18,968 bases of DNA from Actinomycetota bacterium (GTDB lineage Bacteria > Actinomycetota > Actinomycetes > S36-B12 > UBA5976): positions 1 through 18,968 of the forward strand of contig CANFIL010000009.1 in NCBI GenBank assembly GCA_947447095.1. The letters run 5' to 3'. The position numbers and the translations under genes were made by a program. The notes beneath the pieces are model-generated. The model was given only the letters and a program-made list of their open reading frames with translations. It made no database searches and had not been told where the DNA came from. Positions 1-7,243 of this stretch are shown here, piece after piece (the first letter of the stretch is position 1; the number at the start of each line of letters is the position of its first letter).

Positions 1-196
1 GATCGGCAATTTGTTCCACGAGTTCGTGCGTCAACAGTTCGCTGAGAAGTCGCGAAGCAGTGGATTTGTGGATCGCAAGTTCTACAGCAATCTCGGTAAC
101 TCCACATTCACCTTTGTCAGCAAGGATATTGAGAATCTGCAATGCCCGATCAACGGACTGCACTGATGAATTCTCAGCTGTAGCGGAGTTGCCCAT
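1..196 (-). CDS. IclR-family transcriptional regulator, N-terminal part (cut by window edge)
   Basis: This is the first 65 codons of a regulator whose remainder lies outside the window. The reading begins MGNSATAENSSVQSVDRALQ and continues into a winged helix-turn-helix with the typical IclR pattern: a first helix (SVDRALQILNILA), then GVTEIAVELAIHKSTASRLLSEL as the recognition segment at about residues 32-54. The effector-binding domain is not visible. The ATG at 194-196 is the only reasonable start, since an in-frame TAA lies just upstream at 206-208. No good ribosome binding site precedes it, so the start is moderately sure. The gene lies downstream of fhs on the same strand, behind a terminator, so it probably has its own promoter. 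Its target is unknown; it may regulate itself or the neighbouring one-carbon genes. Confidence 0.8.
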   Translation of the reverse strand, partial: MGNSATAENSSVQSVDRALQILNILADKGECGVTEIAVELAIHKSTASRLLSELLTHELVEQIAD

Positions 197-223
197 TGCG
201 CAACATTAAGCCCATTGCGCAAC
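191..223. repeat. Two direct copies of GCCCATTGCGCAAC at the iclR start
   Basis: The 14-mer GCCCATTGCGCAAC occurs at 191-204 and again, identical, at 210-223, with a 19-base period. Each copy contains the palindrome TTGCGCAA. The first copy overlaps the start codon of the partial iclR gene. Exact repetition and internal symmetry suggest a tandem protein-binding site, possibly for autoregulation, but a recent small duplication would look the same. Confidence 0.6.
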
Positions 224-230
224 AGTTGTC

Positions 231-270
231 TTGGATTTGTTCCAAATACTGATAACAAAATTGTTGTCCA
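231..270 (-). promoter_or_regulatory. Possible promoter and palindromic operator for the left iclR gene
   Basis: TTGGA-TTTGT-TCCAA at 231-245 is a perfect 5-5-5 inverted repeat and resembles the TGGAA-N-TTCCA pattern of known IclR operators. On the minus strand TGGACA (265-270 on the plus strand) could be a -35 box and TATTTG (243-248) a weak -10 box with a 16-base spacer. The palindrome would then cover the -10 and start point, as expected for a repressor site. The -10 is a poor match, so the promoter call is weak; the palindrome itself is directly seen. Confidence 0.35.
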
Positions 271-310
271 GTTCCATTATTTGGCCGCCATGGACGTTGC
301 AGACACAATC

Positions 311-353
311 AAAAACATTGCGCCCCCGATCAATGGCAGATTGGGGGCGCAAT
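311..353 (-). terminator. Rho-independent terminator after fhs
   Basis: ATTGCGCCCCC (317-327) and GGGGGCGCAAT (343-353) form a perfect 11-bp, very GC-rich stem. Read on the minus strand, the stem is followed by GTTTTTG from 316 to 310, giving the required U tract. It lies 18 bases beyond the fhs stop codon and should end the mttB-fhs transcript. Confidence 0.85.
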
Positions 354-371
354 GAGATTAGAGCGTTCGAA

Positions 372-2039
372 CTAGAACAGGCCGACGACCAATCCATCTT
401 CGAGCTTGATGCTGTTTGCCGCAGGAACCTTTGGCAAACCAGGCATTGTCATGATGTCGCCAGTGACGACAACGATGAATTCTGCACCAGCACTCAATCG
501 AACTTCACGGATTGCCACAACGTGATTTGATGGCGCACCCTTCAAATTCGGATCGGTTGAGAACGAGTACTGAGTCTTCGCCATACAGATCGGGAAGTCG
601 CCGTAACCTGCATCTTCAAATGCCTTGAGCTGATCGCGCACTGCCTTATCGGCGGTGATGTCAGAGGCGTCGTAGATTTCGGTTGCGATGGTCTTGATCT
701 TGTCCCATAGCGGCTTTGCGGAATCGTAAAGCGGTGCGAACTGTGCAGTGCCACCTTCGACGAGTGCAACAACTTCGCGTGCGAGTTCTTCGGTGCCCTT
801 GCTGCCGTCTGCCCAGTGGGTGCAACGGATTGCCTTGACGCCAAGATCTGCACAGAGTTCTTGTACTGCTTCGAATTCGGCAGTGGTGTCGCTGGTGAAG
901 TTATTGACACCGACAACTACTGGAACGCCAAACTTCTTTACGTTGCGAATGTGGCGGGCTAGGTTTTCAAAGCCCTTCTTCACTGCCTCAACGTTTTCAG
1001 TTCCCAAATCATCCTTGGCAACGCCACCGTGCATCTTGAGCGCGCGGACGGTTGCAACGATGACTGCTGCTGATGGTTCAAGACCGGCCTTGCGGCACTT
1101 AATGTCAAAGAACTTTTCAGCACCAAGGTCAGCGCCGAAGCCTGCTTCGGTCACAACGTAATCGCCAAGGCGAAGAGCAGTGTCCGTTGCAAGTACGGTG
1201 TTGCAACCGTGAGCGATGTTGGCAAATGGTCCACCGTGAACAAATGCTGGATTGTTTTCCAGAGTCTGAACAAGGTTTGGCATGAGAGCGTCCTTCAACA
1301 GAACTGCCATCGCGCCGTGAGCATTCAGTTGCGCTGCAGTGATTGCAACCTTGTCGCGGGTATATCCCACAACGATGTTGCCAAGACGGCGCTCAAGGTC
1401 ATCCATGTCGAGTGCAAGACACAAGATCGCCATAACTTCAGATGCAACTGTGATGTCGAAGCCAGCTTCACGAGGGTAACCGTTTCCAGGTCCACCGAGG
1501 CTTGCAACGATTTCGCGCAGTGCACGATCGTTCATGTCGATAACACGCTTCCATGCAATACGACGTACGTCGATACCGAGTTCGTTACCCCAGTAGATGT
1601 GGTTGTCGAGCATTGCAGTGAGCAAGTTGTGTGCAGCACCGATGGCGTGGAAGTCACCAGTGAAGTGCAGGTTGATGTCTTCCATCGGAACGACCTGTGC
1701 GTAACCGCCACCTGCAGCGCCACCCTTCATTCCAAAGCATGGACCAAGTGATGGCTCGCGAAGTGCAACGATTGTCTTCTTGCCAATGGCATTAAGTCCG
1801 TCGCCAAGACCAACTGTTGTTGTGGTCTTGCCTTCGCCGGCTGGGGTAGGGGTCATTGCAGTGACCAACACGAGCTTGCCGCGTGGCTTGTCCTTCAGGC
1901 CCGAGATGAAGTCCATTGAAACCTTGGCCTTGTTAGGTCCGTAGTTCAGAACTGCGTCTTCAGGAATCCCGATTTTGGCTGCGATTGTGTTGATATGTTC
2001 CGTCGTTGCCGCGCGGGCAATTTCGATATCTGAACTCAT
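372..2039 (-). CDS. fhs: Formate-tetrahydrofolate ligase (formyl-THF synthetase)
   Basis: Fhs joins formate and THF to 10-formyl-THF with ATP; the reaction is reversible and can make ATP when run toward formate. The product is 555 residues, the usual size for the family. The nucleotide-binding segment PTPAGEGKTTTT lies at about residues 64-75, followed by the family signature EPSLGPCFGMKGGAAGGGYA from residue 95. I chose the ATG at 2037-2039: it overlaps the TGA of the upstream methyltransferase gene (ATGA), has GAAGGA just upstream, and gives the normal MSSDIEIA start; a longer start at 2072 adds 11 residues inside the upstream gene. Cotranscription with the mttB-like gene, and formate dehydrogenase genes on the other side of the divergent promoter, suggest it works in the formate-releasing direction here. 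The direction is inference. Confidence 0.97.
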   Translation of the reverse strand: MSSDIEIARAATTEHINTIAAKIGIPEDAVLNYGPNKAKVSMDFISGLKDKPRGKLVLVTAMTPTPAGEGKTTTTVGLGDGLNAIGKKTIVALREPSLGPCFGMKGGAAGGGYAQVVPMEDINLHFTGDFHAIGAAHNLLTAMLDNHIYWGNELGIDVRRIAWKRVIDMNDRALREIVASLGGPGNGYPREAGFDITVASEVMAILCLALDMDDLERRLGNIVVGYTRDKVAITAAQLNAHGAMAVLLKDALMPNLVQTLENNPAFVHGGPFANIAHGCNTVLATDTALRLGDYVVTEAGFGADLGAEKFFDIKCRKAGLEPSAAVIVATVRALKMHGGVAKDDLGTENVEAVKKGFENLARHIRNVKKFGVPVVVGVNNFTSDTTAEFEAVQELCADLGVKAIRCTHWADGSKGTEELAREVVALVEGGTAQFAPLYDSAKPLWDKIKTIATEIYDASDITADKAVRDQLKAFEDAGYGDFPICMAKTQYSFSTDPNLKGAPSNHVVAIREVRLSAGAEFIVVVTGDIMTMPGLPKVPAANSIKLEDGLVVGLF

Positions 2040-3475
2040 GCGTCCAATTCCTTCTTTCGCTTTGTAGTCCATTCGTCAAGCTCTGCCTTAATTGCTTCAT
2101 CCATTGCCGGAGCTTCGAATTCATCGATCATCTTGTGGGCAATTTCGCTTGCACGAACATCTGTCGTCTTCGAACCAGTACGTGTCCAGCGATCGAAGTT
2201 GTCGGAGGATGACAAGAACGGACGGTAGAACGCGGTACGGAAGTTTTCGAGAGTGTGCATCGTTCCAAGGAAGTGACCACCATGACCGGCTTCAATGTGT
2301 GAATCGAATGCAAGTGATTCTTCCGTCACGTTGAGTGGTGTGAACTGGGTTTGAAGCTGTCCAAGGATTTCGTTATCCATGACGAACTTTTCAAAGCTTG
2401 CAACAAGTCCTCCTTCGAGCCAGCCGGCTGCGTGAAGAACGTAGTTCGTGCCTGAAAGGAACGTTGCCATCATGGTTGTGTAAGCCTCGTAGCCAGCCTG
2501 AGCATCAACAGTCTGTGATGCGTTCAAGCCACCGCCGGAACGGAATGGCAAACCGAAGTGACGAGCAATCTGACCGGTGCACAACTGACCCATTGCTGAT
2601 TCAGGAGTACCGAACTGTGGTGAACCACTCTGCATGTCAACGTTGGACATGAACGAGCCGAAGATCACTGGAGCGCCCGGGCGAATGAGCTGTACGAGTG
2701 CAAGTCCTGAGAGTGCTTCAGCAATCTGCTGAACGAGCGCTGCAGGAATTGTTACTGGCGACATTGCACCCATCATGATGAACGGTGTCAAGATCACTGC
2801 TTGATTCGCTGCTGAGTATTCGAACATTGCATCAAGCATGCGATCATCCCAACGAAGTGGGCTATTGCAGTTGAACAACGAAACAGTTGCTGGCGTCTTT
2901 TCGATTGCTTCGCGGCCACCGAAAAGAATTTCAGACATCTTGATGACGTCTGCAGCGTTTGGACCAGAGATGACGTTGCCCATGTAGAACTTGTCGGTCA
3001 TGGTCTGAAGTGCGTATGTCATATCAATGTGACGGCTATCAAGTGATAGGTCATCTGGTTCACAGATGGTGTGACCGGCACTGTCCATCAATGGGAATGA
3101 CTGTGCAAGCTTTACGAGGTTCTTGTAGTCATCGAAGGTTGCTGTGCGACGTACATCAAGATCGCGCACGAATGGTGAACCGTAGTTACCAACAAAGACC
3201 ATTGAGTCGCCACCGATGTGAACATTGTTCTTCGGGTTGCGAGCTTGCACATCGAATTCGCGTGGTGCTTTCTTTACTTGCTCAAGAATAAATTCTGGGT
3301 CGAACTTAACGAGATTGCCTTCAACCTTTTGTCCGGCTTTGCGGAAAAGTTCAAGGGCACCATCGTGCATGAACTCAACACCCAATTCGCTGACAATACG
3401 GCGCCAACCTTTATCCAGTACTGCCATGGCATCTTCCGAAAGAATTTCGAAGCGCGGCATCTTGTTCTGGAACAT
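2036..3475 (-). CDS. Trimethylamine methyltransferase (MttB) family protein, non-pyrrolysine
   Basis: This 479-residue protein belongs to the MttB superfamily, TIM-barrel enzymes that move a methyl group from a methylated amine to a cobalt(I) corrinoid protein. Family-type segments include MDSAGHTICEPDDL, GNVISGPNAADVIKMSEILFGG, the FNCNSPLRWD region, GAPVIFGSFMSNVDMQSGSP and the C-terminal EAGHGGHFLGTMHTLENFRT. The frame is open throughout with no internal TAG, so unlike archaeal MttB it does not carry pyrrolysine. Known enzymes of this kind act on quaternary amines such as glycine betaine, proline betaine or carnitine; which one is used here cannot be read from the sequence. The ATG at 3473-3475 is preceded by a strong GGAGG five bases away. 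The partner corrinoid protein and methyltransferase are across the divergent promoter. The family is sure; the substrate is not. Confidence 0.92.
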   Translation of the reverse strand: MFQNKMPRFEILSEDAMAVLDKGWRRIVSELGVEFMHDGALELFRKAGQKVEGNLVKFDPEFILEQVKKAPREFDVQARNPKNNVHIGGDSMVFVGNYGSPFVRDLDVRRTATFDDYKNLVKLAQSFPLMDSAGHTICEPDDLSLDSRHIDMTYALQTMTDKFYMGNVISGPNAADVIKMSEILFGGREAIEKTPATVSLFNCNSPLRWDDRMLDAMFEYSAANQAVILTPFIMMGAMSPVTIPAALVQQIAEALSGLALVQLIRPGAPVIFGSFMSNVDMQSGSPQFGTPESAMGQLCTGQIARHFGLPFRSGGGLNASQTVDAQAGYEAYTTMMATFLSGTNYVLHAAGWLEGGLVASFEKFVMDNEILGQLQTQFTPLNVTEESLAFDSHIEAGHGGHFLGTMHTLENFRTAFYRPFLSSSDNFDRWTRTGSKTTDVRASEIAHKMIDEFEAPAMDEAIKAELDEWTTKRKKELDA

Positions 3476-3491
3476 TTTTCCTCCAAATGGC

Positions 3492-3522
3492 TTGACGAAC
3501 GGTAATAAACGTACAGTACGAT
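3492..3522 (+). promoter_or_regulatory. Candidate promoter for the iclR-corrinoid-fds operon
   Basis: TTGACG (3492-3497) and TACGAT (3517-3522) resemble -35 and -10 boxes but with a long 19-base spacer. They lie about 100 bases before the iclR ATG and directly before the palindrome at 3524-3539. The placement fits a promoter controlled from that palindrome. The opposite-strand promoter for mttB must lie in the same 144 bases, perhaps with TATGTT (3527-3532) as its -10, but I see no convincing -35 for it. Confidence 0.35.
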
Positions 3523-3523
3523 G

Positions 3524-3539
3524 TGGAACATAGGTTCCA
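3524..3539. promoter_or_regulatory. IclR-type operator palindrome TGGAAC-N4-GTTCCA
   Basis: TGGAACATAGGTTCCA is a perfect 6-4-6 inverted repeat in the middle of the divergent mttB / iclR control region. It resembles the TGGAAA-type inverted repeats bound by IclR proteins. One site here could control both transcription units. The likely binder is the IclR protein encoded at 3620, since such regulators often bind beside their own gene; this is inference. Confidence 0.6.
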
Positions 3540-3577
3540 GATTGTGAAAAAATCTAAAAAACCTTACATTTCGGGCA

Positions 3578-3599
3578 TGTTGCTGGGGAACTAGCAACA
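3578..3599. repeat. Inverted repeat TGTTGCT-N8-AGCAACA in the iclR leader
   Basis: Two perfect 7-base arms (3578-3584 and 3593-3599) flank the loop GGGGAACT. The repeat ends ten bases before the AAGGAGG ribosome binding site of iclR. It may be a second operator or a hairpin in the 5' leader that affects translation. No U tract follows, so it is not a terminator on the plus strand. Confidence 0.5.
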
Positions 3600-3619
3600 A
3601 CAGATCGCAAGGAGGCGAC

Positions 3620-4384
3620 ATGACTGCAGCTGCTGACAAGCAAGTAACCGGCACCCAGGCAATTGATCGCGCATGCGACCTGCTCGTGCGAGTGATGACT
3701 TCTGAAGATCCCCAGACTCTCACCGAACTGGTCTCGGCAACTGGATTAGCAAAGGGCACAACCTCAAGAATCCTTAGTGCGCTTGAGCGTTCTGGCCTTT
3801 TGGCGCGCAGCCCACTGGGTGGTTTTGAGGCTGGTCCAGTCCTCAATAACTTCGCAATTCAAGGAGGGGCATACGCAGCCCTCATTGAATCGATGAATAT
3901 TGCCATGGAAAATGTGGCCCACATCACACATGAGACGGTCAGTTTGGCTGTTCCAGGCCGCGAAGGCGTCGACAGCATCGCCCAGGTTGAAGGCTCCTAT
4001 CTATTAGGTAGCCGCAACTGGGTCGGCGAAAGTGTCCCAAGCCACTGCTCGGCCGCTGGAAAAGTTCTCTTAGCCTTTGGTGCCACAACACTTCCCGCTC
4101 TAATTACTGCCCGTACGAGCGACACGATCACAGACATCACCATTCTTGAACGTCAATTGCGTCAGGTCCGCGAACGCGGTTACGCAGTTATCCGCAATGA
4201 ACTTGAACCTGGATTAGTCGCCGTTGCGGTGCCTGTTACAGGTCCAAACGGCAAGGTCATCGCTGCAATGAGCGTGACCGCGCCAACAGATCGAATCAAT
4301 GAAGCTGATGAAGCGCGCATCGCATCCGTGATGGCGCGTGAAGTTGCACAGTCATACAAGCCAGAACACGAAGGAGCGGCATGA
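3620..4384 (+). CDS. IclR-family transcriptional regulator of the methyl-oxidation locus
   Basis: This 254-residue protein has the normal IclR layout. A winged helix-turn-helix lies at about residues 10-72 (AIDRACDLLVRVM, then LTELVSATGLAKGTTSRILS and a wing ending GGFEAGPV). A GAF-like effector domain follows to the C terminus, with the typical SHCSAAGKVLLAF and RERGYAVIRNELEPGLVAVAVPV segments. The ATG is preceded by a strong AAGGAGG at 3610-3616. It is the first gene of the 11-kb plus-strand operon, and its stop overlaps the start of the corrinoid protein gene (ATGA). Position at a divergent promoter with a palindromic operator suggests that it controls both the mttB-fhs unit and its own operon, with a methylated amine or a product as effector. 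Whether it represses or activates is not visible. Confidence 0.93.
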   Translation: MTAAADKQVTGTQAIDRACDLLVRVMTSEDPQTLTELVSATGLAKGTTSRILSALERSGLLARSPLGGFEAGPVLNNFAIQGGAYAALIESMNIAMENVAHITHETVSLAVPGREGVDSIAQVEGSYLLGSRNWVGESVPSHCSAAGKVLLAFGATTLPALITARTSDTITDITILERQLRQVRERGYAVIRNELEPGLVAVAVPVTGPNGKVIAAMSVTAPTDRINEADEARIASVMAREVAQSYKPEHEGAA

Positions 4385-5031
4385 GCGACCTATTGAGCGA
4401 ATTGTACGAACGCACCATGGAGGGCAACGCCCCGCGCGTACTCGAACTCACCAACCAGGCACTTGCCGATGGTGTGTCTCCAGATTCACTTCTCTTTGAT
4501 GCGTTGATTCCTGCGCTTGAGGAAGTTGGTGCTCGTTTTGAACGCGGCGATTACTTCGTGCCAGAAATGTTGATCGCAGGTCGTGCGATGTCAGGTGCGC
4601 TTGACGTGCTTCGTCCACTACTTGCAGACACTGGCGCTGAAACTGTTGGCAAGTTCCTCATGGGAACTGTTAAGGGCGACGTCCACGACATCGGCAAGAA
4701 CTTGGTCAACATCATGCTAGAAGGTGCCGGCTTCCAGGTCATCGACATTGGCGTTCAGGTGTCACCAGAAAAGTTTGTTGAAGCAGTCAAGGAACACCAG
4801 CCAGACGTTGTTGGTATGTCAGCATTCCTTACAACCACCATGCCAATGTTCAAGGTCAACATTCATGAACTGAATAAGGCTGGCCTTCGCGAAGGTGTGA
4901 TCGTCATGGTTGGCGGAGCACCTGTAACGCAGGAATACGCAGACGTTGTTGGCGCTGATGGTTACGCAGCAGATGCGGCAACAGCCGTTCGTGTTGCTAA
5001 GGAACTCATCGCTGTCAAGCGCGGCGCATAA
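4381..5031 (+). CDS. Corrinoid (B12-binding) methyl carrier protein
   Basis: This 216-residue protein is the cobalt-carrying shuttle of a methyltransferase system. Residues 1-85 form the helical cap domain (LYERTMEGNAPRVLELTNQAL, then FVPEMLIAGRAM). Residues 90-213 form the Rossmann-like B12 domain with D100, H102 and G105 in the DxHxxG motif, H102 being the expected lower cobalt ligand. The later GMSAFLTTTMPM and VGGAPV segments are also typical. Length and order match MttC/MtbC/MtgC-type carriers. It should take the methyl from the MttB-like enzyme encoded at 2036-3475 and give it to the methyltransferase at 6349. The ATG overlaps the iclR stop and has GAAGGAG upstream. The family is sure; partner assignment rests on the operon. 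Confidence 0.96.
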   Translation: MSDLLSELYERTMEGNAPRVLELTNQALADGVSPDSLLFDALIPALEEVGARFERGDYFVPEMLIAGRAMSGALDVLRPLLADTGAETVGKFLMGTVKGDVHDIGKNLVNIMLEGAGFQVIDIGVQVSPEKFVEAVKEHQPDVVGMSAFLTTTMPMFKVNIHELNKAGLREGVIVMVGGAPVTQEYADVVGADGYAADAATAVRVAKELIAVKRGA

Positions 5032-5042
5032 GTAGTCGACCT

Positions 5043-5426
5043 GTGGCTGAATTTATTGCTTCTCTTGAACACGTAGTCAAGGGACCAGTCTGGGGCTGTC
5101 AGATGTGCGGTCAGTGTGTATTGCACTCGACCGGCATGACATGTCCGATGAACTGTCCCAAGACTTTGCGGAATGGTCCTTGTGGTGGAGTGCGTGAAGA
5201 CGGACACTGCGAAGTGAAGCCAGAGATGCGTTGCGTGTGGACCAAGGGCTACGAACGCACACAAGCGTGGCCTTTGCCAGAGTCCTGGAAAGAAGAGTTC
5301 AATCACTTGCGTCCACCAGTCGATAACCGACTTAAGGGCGGATCGTCATGGAAGAACTTCTTTAGCAAGCGCGATAAGTGGACGCCAAAGGGTTGGGCAG
5401 CAACTACTGAAGAGGCAGGCGAATAA
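5043..5426 (+). CDS. metV: MetV-like small Fe-S/zinc subunit of methylene-THF reductase
   Basis: This small protein (127 residues) matches the domain called methylene-THF reductase C-terminal domain, known as MetV in acetogens, where it partners MetF. The first 64 residues hold eight cysteines: C19, C22, C25, C34, C38, C47, C56 and C64. NGPCGGVREDGHCEV is the most typical stretch. Such cysteines bind a metal or Fe-S cluster and may carry electrons to or from the MetF flavin. The C-terminal half is charged and aromatic without clear motifs. The start is GTG at 5043; no nearby in-frame alternative precedes the first cysteines, and the ribosome binding site is weak. It overlaps metF at TAATG, which suggests coupled translation and a two-subunit enzyme. 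The symbol follows the acetogen naming. Confidence 0.87.
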   Translation: MAEFIASLEHVVKGPVWGCQMCGQCVLHSTGMTCPMNCPKTLRNGPCGGVREDGHCEVKPEMRCVWTKGYERTQAWPLPESWKEEFNHLRPPVDNRLKGGSSWKNFFSKRDKWTPKGWAATTEEAGE

Positions 5427-6349
5427 TGTCGCGCTTCGAAGAGTTGATCACCAAGACCAACGAAACTGTATTCACGGCGGAGTTCCCATCACTTGATGGC
5501 AACGGCATGGAAAAAGCCAAGAAGGCAGCTGATCGATTCCGCGGTTGGTTTGATGCCTTCAATGCTACGGATAACCCAGCGGCACATGCGCACGCGTCAA
5601 ATGTTGCTAGCGCAATTGCGATTAAACAAAACGGCCTTGAACCGATCATGCAGGTTGTGTGCCGCGACAAGAATCGCATTGCTCAACAGGCTGACATCGT
5701 CGGCGCAGCAATGTTTGGAATTGAAAATTTTTGCGCGCTCACTGGTGACGATGTCACTGCAGGTGATGAAACCGAAGCGCGTCGAGTATTCGATCTTGAT
5801 GGACCACAGTTAGTTCGCTTAATGAGCACGTTGAAGCGTGGACAGTACATGTCAGGTCGCAAACTCGATCCGGCACCGCACATGTTCATTGGCGCAGTTG
5901 AAAACCCAGGTGCTCCACCTTTCGAATATCGCGTGCAGCGTGTGGCAAAGAAGTACGCAGCCGGCGCAAAGTTTATGCAGCTACAAATTTGCTATCACCA
6001 AGATCGCCTTGAGCGTTTTTGTGCTGGAGTTCGCGCAGCTGGGCTAGAAGGCAAGATCGCTTTGCTTCCAACAATCGTGTTGGTTAAAGGCGCACGACCT
6101 TTGCACTTCATGCATGACTCGGTGCCAGGGATCGACATTCCAGAAGCTCAAATCAAGCGTGTTGAAAATGCCAGCGATCCATCCGAAGCTGCCTACCAAC
6201 AAACATTGGAATTTGCGCAGCATGCTCTTGCGCAGCCAGGTGTTCGTGGACTTCACGTCACTGATTTCCGCAACGACGACACACTCGAACGACTTATGAC
6301 TGAATTGGGACGCAAGCGCGTTCTGACAACAACGGAAGAGGAACAGTAA
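5426..6349 (+). CDS. metF: Methylenetetrahydrofolate reductase (MetF family)
   Basis: MetF is an FAD enzyme that interconverts 5-methyl-THF and 5,10-methylene-THF. The 307-residue product has the single TIM-barrel domain. E19 in TAEFPS is the likely catalytic acid, NFCALTGDD at 101-109 is the core motif, FIGAVENPG lies at 154-162 and AGAKFMQLQICY at 179-190. The start at 5426 is coupled to metV and its stop overlaps the next ATG. Placement between the corrinoid carrier and the methyl-THF:corrinoid methyltransferase suggests it oxidises methyl-THF derived from the methyl donor, the reverse of its usual biosynthetic direction. The electron acceptor is not visible. There is no RnfC-like gene in the operon, unlike in some acetogens. 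Confidence 0.95.
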   Translation: MSRFEELITKTNETVFTAEFPSLDGNGMEKAKKAADRFRGWFDAFNATDNPAAHAHASNVASAIAIKQNGLEPIMQVVCRDKNRIAQQADIVGAAMFGIENFCALTGDDVTAGDETEARRVFDLDGPQLVRLMSTLKRGQYMSGRKLDPAPHMFIGAVENPGAPPFEYRVQRVAKKYAAGAKFMQLQICYHQDRLERFCAGVRAAGLEGKIALLPTIVLVKGARPLHFMHDSVPGIDIPEAQIKRVENASDPSEAAYQQTLEFAQHALAQPGVRGLHVTDFRNDDTLERLMTELGRKRVLTTTEEEQ

Positions 6350-7197
6350 TGCATACAGTGGTTAGCTCGGCAACAAAAGAAGTGACCATTGGTCATGACG
6401 TGCCATTCGTCATCATTGGTGAGCGCATCAACCCAACAGGTCGCAAGTTGTTCCAAGAAAAGCTTCGTGCTGGCGACATGTCAACAGTTGAGATCGACGT
6501 GCACGACCAGATCGCTGGCGGCGCTGACATGCTCGACGTCAACATGGGTGTGCCACTTGCTGACGAACCAGAATTGCTTGCAAAGGCAGTCAAGCTTGTT
6601 CAGTCACTCACTGATGTCCCATTGTGCATCGACTCTTCAGTCATCGAAGCACTTCAGGCCGGCTTGGAAGCATACGAAGGTAAGGCCCTCGTTAACTCAA
6701 TGACCGGTGAAGACGAGCGCATGGATTTGATCCTTCCGCTAGTCAAGGAACACAACGCTGCGATCTTGGCTCTTCCAAACGACGAAACCGAAATCCCAAT
6801 GTTGGCCAAGGATCGTATGGTCATCGTGGAAAAGATCGTTCGCCGTGTTGAAAAGGAAGGTATTCCATTAGAGAACCTTCTGATTGATCCACTAGCAATG
6901 CCTGTTGGAGCTGATCCAGAAAACGTCAAGCAGACCCTTGAAACCATTTACTTGGTCAAGGAAAAGTACGGCCTGAACATGTCGATCGGTGCCTCAAACG
7001 TAACGTTCGGTTTGCCAAACCGCCACGCACTTAACGCTGCCTTCATGCCTCAGGCCATGGCCATGGGCTTGCAGTCAGCAATCATGGATTCACGCACCGC
7101 TGAAGTTGTCCAGTCTGTTCGCGCAGCAGACCTTCTTCTTGGTCTTGACCCATGGGGCGGAAACTGGATCACCAAGTTCCGCGCCTCACAGGCGTAA
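6349..7197 (+). CDS. Methyl-THF:corrinoid protein methyltransferase (pterin-binding, MeTr type)
   Basis: This 282-residue protein has the pterin-binding TIM barrel shared by dihydropteroate synthase and methyl-THF:corrinoid methyltransferases (AcsE, MtgA, MtvA). GERINPTG at 24-31, GADMLDVNMG at 58-67, PLCIDS at 91-96 and GASNVTFGLPNR at 214-225 are the MeTr-type folate-binding segments. The last one and the corrinoid neighbours argue against dihydropteroate synthase. It would move the methyl from the carrier encoded at 4381 to THF. Its start overlaps the metF stop (TAATG). The closest functional name is MtgA-like, but I leave the symbol open because the methyl donor is unknown. A 46-base gap without a terminator separates it from the next gene. 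Confidence 0.93.
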   Translation: MHTVVSSATKEVTIGHDVPFVIIGERINPTGRKLFQEKLRAGDMSTVEIDVHDQIAGGADMLDVNMGVPLADEPELLAKAVKLVQSLTDVPLCIDSSVIEALQAGLEAYEGKALVNSMTGEDERMDLILPLVKEHNAAILALPNDETEIPMLAKDRMVIVEKIVRRVEKEGIPLENLLIDPLAMPVGADPENVKQTLETIYLVKEKYGLNMSIGASNVTFGLPNRHALNAAFMPQAMAMGLQSAIMDSRTAEVVQSVRAADLLLGLDPWGGNWITKFRASQA

Positions 7198-7243
7198 GAC
7201 ACCAATTAGTAATCTGTAAGAGTCAACAAGAGCGAGGCCATTC

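Noticed and set aside
1209..1751. A 180-codon open frame on the plus strand
   Set aside because: It lies entirely within fhs on the other strand and shows no domain or ribosome binding site.
2036..3475. Pyrrolysine-containing trimethylamine methyltransferase
   Set aside because: The frame is open over the normal family length and contains no in-frame TAG; no pyrrolysine genes are in the window.
3476..3619. Cobalamin riboswitch before the corrinoid genes
   Set aside because: The gap is only 144 bases with no B12-box-like sequence; the structures present are short palindromes.
6349..7197. Dihydropteroate synthase
   Set aside because: The fold is shared, but the GASNVTFGLPNR segment and the corrinoid, MetF and RACo neighbours fit a methyl-THF:corrinoid methyltransferase.
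372..7197. Reductive acetyl-CoA (acetogenic) pathway
   Set aside because: Fhs, MetV, MetF and a methyltransferase are shared with it, but no CO dehydrogenase/acetyl-CoA synthase genes appear and an MttB-family demethylase is present.
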